This document shows, piece after piece, positions 5,279 through 7,612 of a DNA stretch of 7,612 nt. The stretch lies in NCBI GenBank assembly GCA_964425855.1, contig CAYROE010000063.1, forward strand, positions 1 through 7,612, read 5' to 3'. Source of the DNA: S143-63 sp964425855. Lineage in GTDB: Archaea > Thermoproteota > Thermoprotei_A > Sulfolobales > Acidilobaceae. The notes below the pieces were generated by a model, which searched no databases, was not told the DNA's origin, and saw only the letters and a list, made by a program, of their open reading frames with translations. The first letter of the stretch is position 1. Every line of letters begins with the position of its first letter. Position numbers and translations under genes: made by a program.

Positions 5279-6475
5279 GTGTCAGTAAGCAGTGCCAGCC
5301 GACGACGATCAAGCGAAACACAGTACATCGACCCAGAAGATCACATAAGGATACTACAAGAAAGGATACGGGCATTACTAAAGCAGAAAATGGATCTAGA
5401 GCGAAAACTAGAGGATACACGCAGAGAAATCTACAAGCTTATGAGTCCTCCATTCATAGAAGCAACAGTGCTCGAGGTCCTAGACGAGGAGAGGGCCATA
5501 GTTAAGAGCACCACCGGCCCAAACCTCGTAGTGAAAATATCTCAGAACATTAATCCTAAGGATCTAAGACCCGGCATGGTCGTTGCCCTCAATAATCGGG
5601 GCTCCACCATAGTAGAAGTATTGCCGAACAGAGTGGATCCCACAGTAAAGGCAATGGAGGTAGTCGAGCGCCCGAACGTAACATTCAAGGATATTGGAGG
5701 CCTAGATGAACAAATACGAGAACTATACGAGGTCGTAGTACTCCCCCTAAAGAAGCCAGAGATATTCAGCGAGGTAGGCATAGAGCCCCCGAAGGGCGTA
5801 TTACTGCATGGGCCTCCAGGAACAGGAAAGACACTCCTCGCTAAGGCTGTTGCCCGAGAATCAAACGCCGTGTTCATAAGAATAGTTGCAAGCGAGCTAG
5901 TAAACAAGTTCATAGGAGAAGGAGCAAGAATAGTAAGAGAAGTCTTCAGATATGCAAGGGAACACGCTCCCGCCGTTATATTCATAGATGAGATCGACGG
6001 AATCGGAGCAAGGAGATCTGAGCTAGGGACAAGCGGGGACAGAGAAGTTCAAAGAACACTTCTCCAGCTTCTCGCCGAAATGGACGGGTTCGAGCCATTG
6101 TCCAATGTCAAAGTTATAGCTGCTACAAACAGGCTAGATCTGCTTGACCCGGCACTATTGAGGCCTGGAAGGTTCGACAGGATAATCGAGATACCGTTAC
6201 CCGACTATAAGGCGAGAGTAGCAATACTCAAGATACATCTCAGAAAGACCAAGCACTCAAAAGACGTCGACGTAGGGAAGCTCGCCGAGTTAACGGAGGG
6301 CTTCAGCGGCGCGGATCTCAAAGCTGTAGTAACTGAGGCCGGCTTCTATGCTATAAGGCAAGGCAGAAAGAGGATAACTATGAGAGACTTACTAGATGCC
6401 GTCGAAAAAGTCAGGAATAGGACTAAGTCCTCTAAGAGCAGAGATAGGGGAGCTGGAGCCTATATCGTCTTCTAG
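5279..6475 (+). CDS. pan: Proteasome-activating nucleotidase (PAN), AAA+ ATPase
   Basis: The archaeal relative of the 26S proteasome Rpt ATPases. The hexamer unfolds substrates and feeds them to the 20S proteasome in the cytoplasm. From the GTG at 5279 it has 398 residues, normal for the family. Residues ~18-55 are the N-terminal coiled coil, followed by the Ser-Pro-Pro turn (56-58) and an OB-fold (~59-116). The AAA+ module has Walker A GPPGTGKT (178-185), pore-loop aromatic Phe211 in FIGEGA (211-216), Walker B VIFIDEID (233-240), sensor 1 AATN (281-284), arginine fingers in RPGRFD (295-300), and GADL (344-347) of the sensor-2 region. The extreme C-terminus is AYIVF. The canonical HbYX tail with a penultimate Tyr is absent; Tyr395 is fourth from the end. 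The open frame extends upstream to ATG 5090, but those residues look unlike PAN and overlap mbf1, so I reject them. A shorter extension to ATG 5189 remains possible. Confidence 0.94.
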   Translation: MSVSSASRRRSSETQYIDPEDHIRILQERIRALLKQKMDLERKLEDTRREIYKLMSPPFIEATVLEVLDEERAIVKSTTGPNLVVKISQNINPKDLRPGMVVALNNRGSTIVEVLPNRVDPTVKAMEVVERPNVTFKDIGGLDEQIRELYEVVVLPLKKPEIFSEVGIEPPKGVLLHGPPGTGKTLLAKAVARESNAVFIRIVASELVNKFIGEGARIVREVFRYAREHAPAVIFIDEIDGIGARRSELGTSGDREVQRTLLQLLAEMDGFEPLSNVKVIAATNRLDLLDPALLRPGRFDRIIEIPLPDYKARVAILKIHLRKTKHSKDVDVGKLAELTEGFSGADLKAVVTEAGFYAIRQGRKRITMRDLLDAVEKVRNRTKSSKSRDRGAGAYIVF

Positions 6476-6486
6476 CCTGTCTATTC

Positions 6487-6498
6487 ATTTTTATTAAC
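6487..6498 (+). promoter_or_regulatory. T-rich tract after PAN: possible terminator or internal TATA box
   Basis: ATTTTTATTAA-like sequence 12-23 bases past the PAN stop. Archaeal termination often uses T-rich tracts without a hairpin, and the same bases could serve as a TATA element with a start near 6518-6520, about 20 bases ahead of the next gene. Sequence alone does not separate the two; both may act. Confidence 0.3.
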
Positions 6499-6513
6499 TC
6501 TCTAAGGCCTCCA

Positions 6514-6528
6514 CCCTATCACATAGGG
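6514..6528. repeat. Perfect inverted repeat CCCTAT-CAC-ATAGGG before the PUA gene
   Basis: Six-base perfect arms with a three-base spacer. The right arm merges with the GGGAG ribosome site (6526-6530), eight bases before the GTG at 6539. It could be an operator dyad near a promoter, or a small hairpin covering the ribosome site. At hyperthermophile growth temperature such a short hairpin would be weak, which favours a DNA-level role if any. Confidence 0.4.
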
Positions 6529-6538
6529 AGTCTAAGTA

Positions 6539-7006
6539 GTGAAGCGCAGAAAACCCCTTCCAGGAGAATTAACAAAGCTAAGAGCAATTCTCTCATATCA
6601 GTTCGGAGACGATGTCTCGAGCCTCCTCTTAGGAAACCTCGATGAAATAGAAGTAGATGTTACTTCTAGAGGAAAAATAAGAAATGTCTATAAGTCCGGC
6701 GAGAGAATACTAACACTAAGACCCAATGATAACTTGTACAGTCTAGGTCTAGGCGCTGCTAAACTCATAGTCTCAGGAACTATGCCGCCGAGGCTAAGAA
6801 TTATTGTAAGAGGGGATCGAGAGTTGAGAGGAAGCGTCTTGGCTAGAGACATTGTCTCCTATGACGAGGATCTTAGGCCAGGAGACGAGTGTGTAATAGT
6901 GGATCTCGACGATGATTTAATAGGTGTAGGAAGAGTTAAGATTTCGCCTCACATGATAGATGGCTTGGATAGAGGAGAGATTGTAAGAATCAGGCATAAG
7001 AGGTGA
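6539..7006 (+). CDS. Stand-alone pre-PUA/PUA domain RNA-binding protein
   Basis: A 155-residue basic protein. Residues ~8-80 match the domain that precedes PUA in archaeosine tRNA-guanine transglycosylase-like proteins (LRAILSYQFGDD at 14-25, GKIRNVYKSGERILTLRPND at 45-64). Residues ~82-155 form a PUA domain (LRIIVRGDRELRGSVLARDI; LRPGDECVIVD; LIGVGRVKIS; GEIVRIRHKR). There is no catalytic transglycosylase or lyase domain, so it should bind structured RNA, perhaps tRNA or rRNA, without modifying it itself. It starts at GTG 6539 with GGGAG at 6526-6530, eight bases away. Only 63 bases separate it from PAN and six from the PAC2 gene, so it probably belongs to the same unit. Homologues of this form exist in archaea, but I know of no proven function. 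A link with proteasome genes is suggested only by position. Confidence 0.85.
   Translation: MKRRKPLPGELTKLRAILSYQFGDDVSSLLLGNLDEIEVDVTSRGKIRNVYKSGERILTLRPNDNLYSLGLGAAKLIVSGTMPPRLRIIVRGDRELRGSVLARDIVSYDEDLRPGDECVIVDLDDDLIGVGRVKISPHMIDGLDRGEIVRIRHKR
7000..7006 (+). promoter_or_regulatory. Shine-Dalgarno GAGGTGA overlapping the PUA gene stop
   Basis: GAGGTGA includes the stop codon TGA (7004-7006) of the PUA gene and lies six bases before TTG 7013. It fixes TTG as the likely start of the PAC2 gene and implies coupled translation. Confidence 0.65.
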
Positions 7007-7012
7007 GACGAG

Positions 7013-7612
7013 TTGAATAAAACAATTGTTGACATAAATCTCGATGTACCAGTCGAAGAGCTCAGCGAAGCCATTATTGTAACAGGATTCAGAGGATTCG
7101 GAATGGTAGGTTATCTCGTCTCAAAACACTTAGCCCTCGGCCTCGAGGCAAGAAAGATAGGATACATATTGACGAGGCCGAGCCCGCCATTCATTATAGT
7201 GGAAGAAGATGGAGTAGGGATGCCTTTTGACGTCTATTACAGGGAGGATCCGAAAACAGTCATCATTGTGAATAGGGCTCTGCCCGAGAAGGAGATCGCG
7301 GATGAATATGTAGAGGCCCTAGTCAGGTTTGCACGAGATATTAATTCAGAATTTATGGTTCTTGTAGGAGGCTTGAATAAGACATTCATGTATGGGGAGG
7401 AAGAATACGGGTATAGACATAAGCCGAATAGATATTATCAGGGCCCCAGGCTCAAGGCTCCAGAAATGGAGACAGGACTTGGAGTAATGGGCCCCCTCGC
7501 ACTACTATACATTTATACAGTCCACTACAAGGTTCCATCAATCATAGTGCTCCCATACTCGACAGTCGAGGAAATAGACTATAATGCGGCGTTAAAGGGT
7601 GTACGTGTAGTA
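7013..7612 (+). CDS. PAC2-family protein (COG1938; proteasome assembly chaperone 2 / PbaB-like), 3' end beyond window
   Basis: The frame opens at TTG 7013 and stays open for 200 codons to the right edge, so the C-terminus is missing. It matches the archaeal PAC2 family, formerly annotated as 'ATP-grasp superfamily' enzymes. The N-terminal strand leads into the glycine-rich GFRGFGMVG (25-33), followed by VSKHLALGLEARKIGYI (36-52). Later come MVLVGGLNK (115-123) and GLGVMGPLALLYIY (155-168), then VPSIIVLPYS (174-183), all usual family positions. Eukaryotic PAC2 helps assemble the 20S core. Archaeal PbaA and PbaB resemble these chaperones, and PbaB of Pyrococcus binds and activates the 20S proteasome. 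Location in the PAN operon supports a proteasome role. Whether the missing C-terminus carries an HbYX tail, which would support 20S binding, cannot be seen. Family is secure; exact activity is inferred. Confidence 0.88.
   Translation, partial: MNKTIVDINLDVPVEELSEAIIVTGFRGFGMVGYLVSKHLALGLEARKIGYILTRPSPPFIIVEEDGVGMPFDVYYREDPKTVIIVNRALPEKEIADEYVEALVRFARDINSEFMVLVGGLNKTFMYGEEEYGYRHKPNRYYQGPRLKAPEMETGLGVMGPLALLYIYTVHYKVPSIIVLPYSTVEEIDYNAALKGVRVV

Noticed and set aside
5542..5985. 147-codon minus-strand open frame inside PAN
   Set aside because: It is antisense to the PAN OB-fold and Walker A region, and its composition is typical of a shadow frame.
1..7612. CRISPR array, tRNA, rRNA or insertion sequence
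   Set aside because: No regularly spaced repeats, tRNA-like T-loop/anticodon structures or transposase frames were seen in the window.

Overview
The window looks like chromosomal DNA of a hyperthermophilic archaeon, most likely a crenarchaeote (Thermoproteota) of the Desulfurococcales type. The gene content is purely archaeal: PAN ATPase, TFE-alpha, aTrm56, an archaeal zinc-ribbon MBF1, and a PhoU/TrkA_C protein. Genes are very tightly packed, ribosome binding sites are strong GGTGA/GGAGG types, GTG and TTG starts are used, and the genes are purine-rich on their coding strands. The genus cannot be read from the sequence alone. I see no transposon, integrase, CRISPR array, tRNA or rRNA, and nothing that looks recently acquired.

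The layout is two divergent transcription units separated by about 160 bp (5117-5278). The leftward unit, in transcription order, is MBF1 (zinc ribbon plus helix-turn-helix coactivator), HflX (ribosome-associated GTPase), Trm56 (tRNA Cm56 methyltransferase), TFE-alpha (transcription initiation factor), a C5-cytosine methyltransferase with no restriction enzyme beside it, a small SPOUT-like COG4080/DUF2122 protein, and a PhoU-TrkA_C regulatory protein that runs off the left edge. Six consecutive junctions are overlapping or nearly so; HflX and Trm56 share 56 nt. This strongly suggests one translationally coupled operon joining transcription, tRNA/ribosome and nucleic-acid methylation functions.

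The rightward unit is the proteasome-activating nucleotidase PAN (best start a GTG at 5279), a pre-PUA/PUA RNA-binding protein, and a PAC2-family protein related to proteasome assembly chaperones and the archaeal activator PbaB, which runs off the right edge. All three use non-ATG starts.

Together the genes form an information-processing and protein-quality neighbourhood that is mostly housekeeping. The points most worth a second look are the orphan cytosine methyltransferase between tfe and a SPOUT gene, the PAN C-terminus without a canonical HbYX tail next to a possible second proteasome activator, the 56-nt hflX/trm56 overlap, the three-cysteine TFE zinc ribbon, and the compact divergent promoter with two possible PAN starts. 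I did not find a clear new defence or mobile system.
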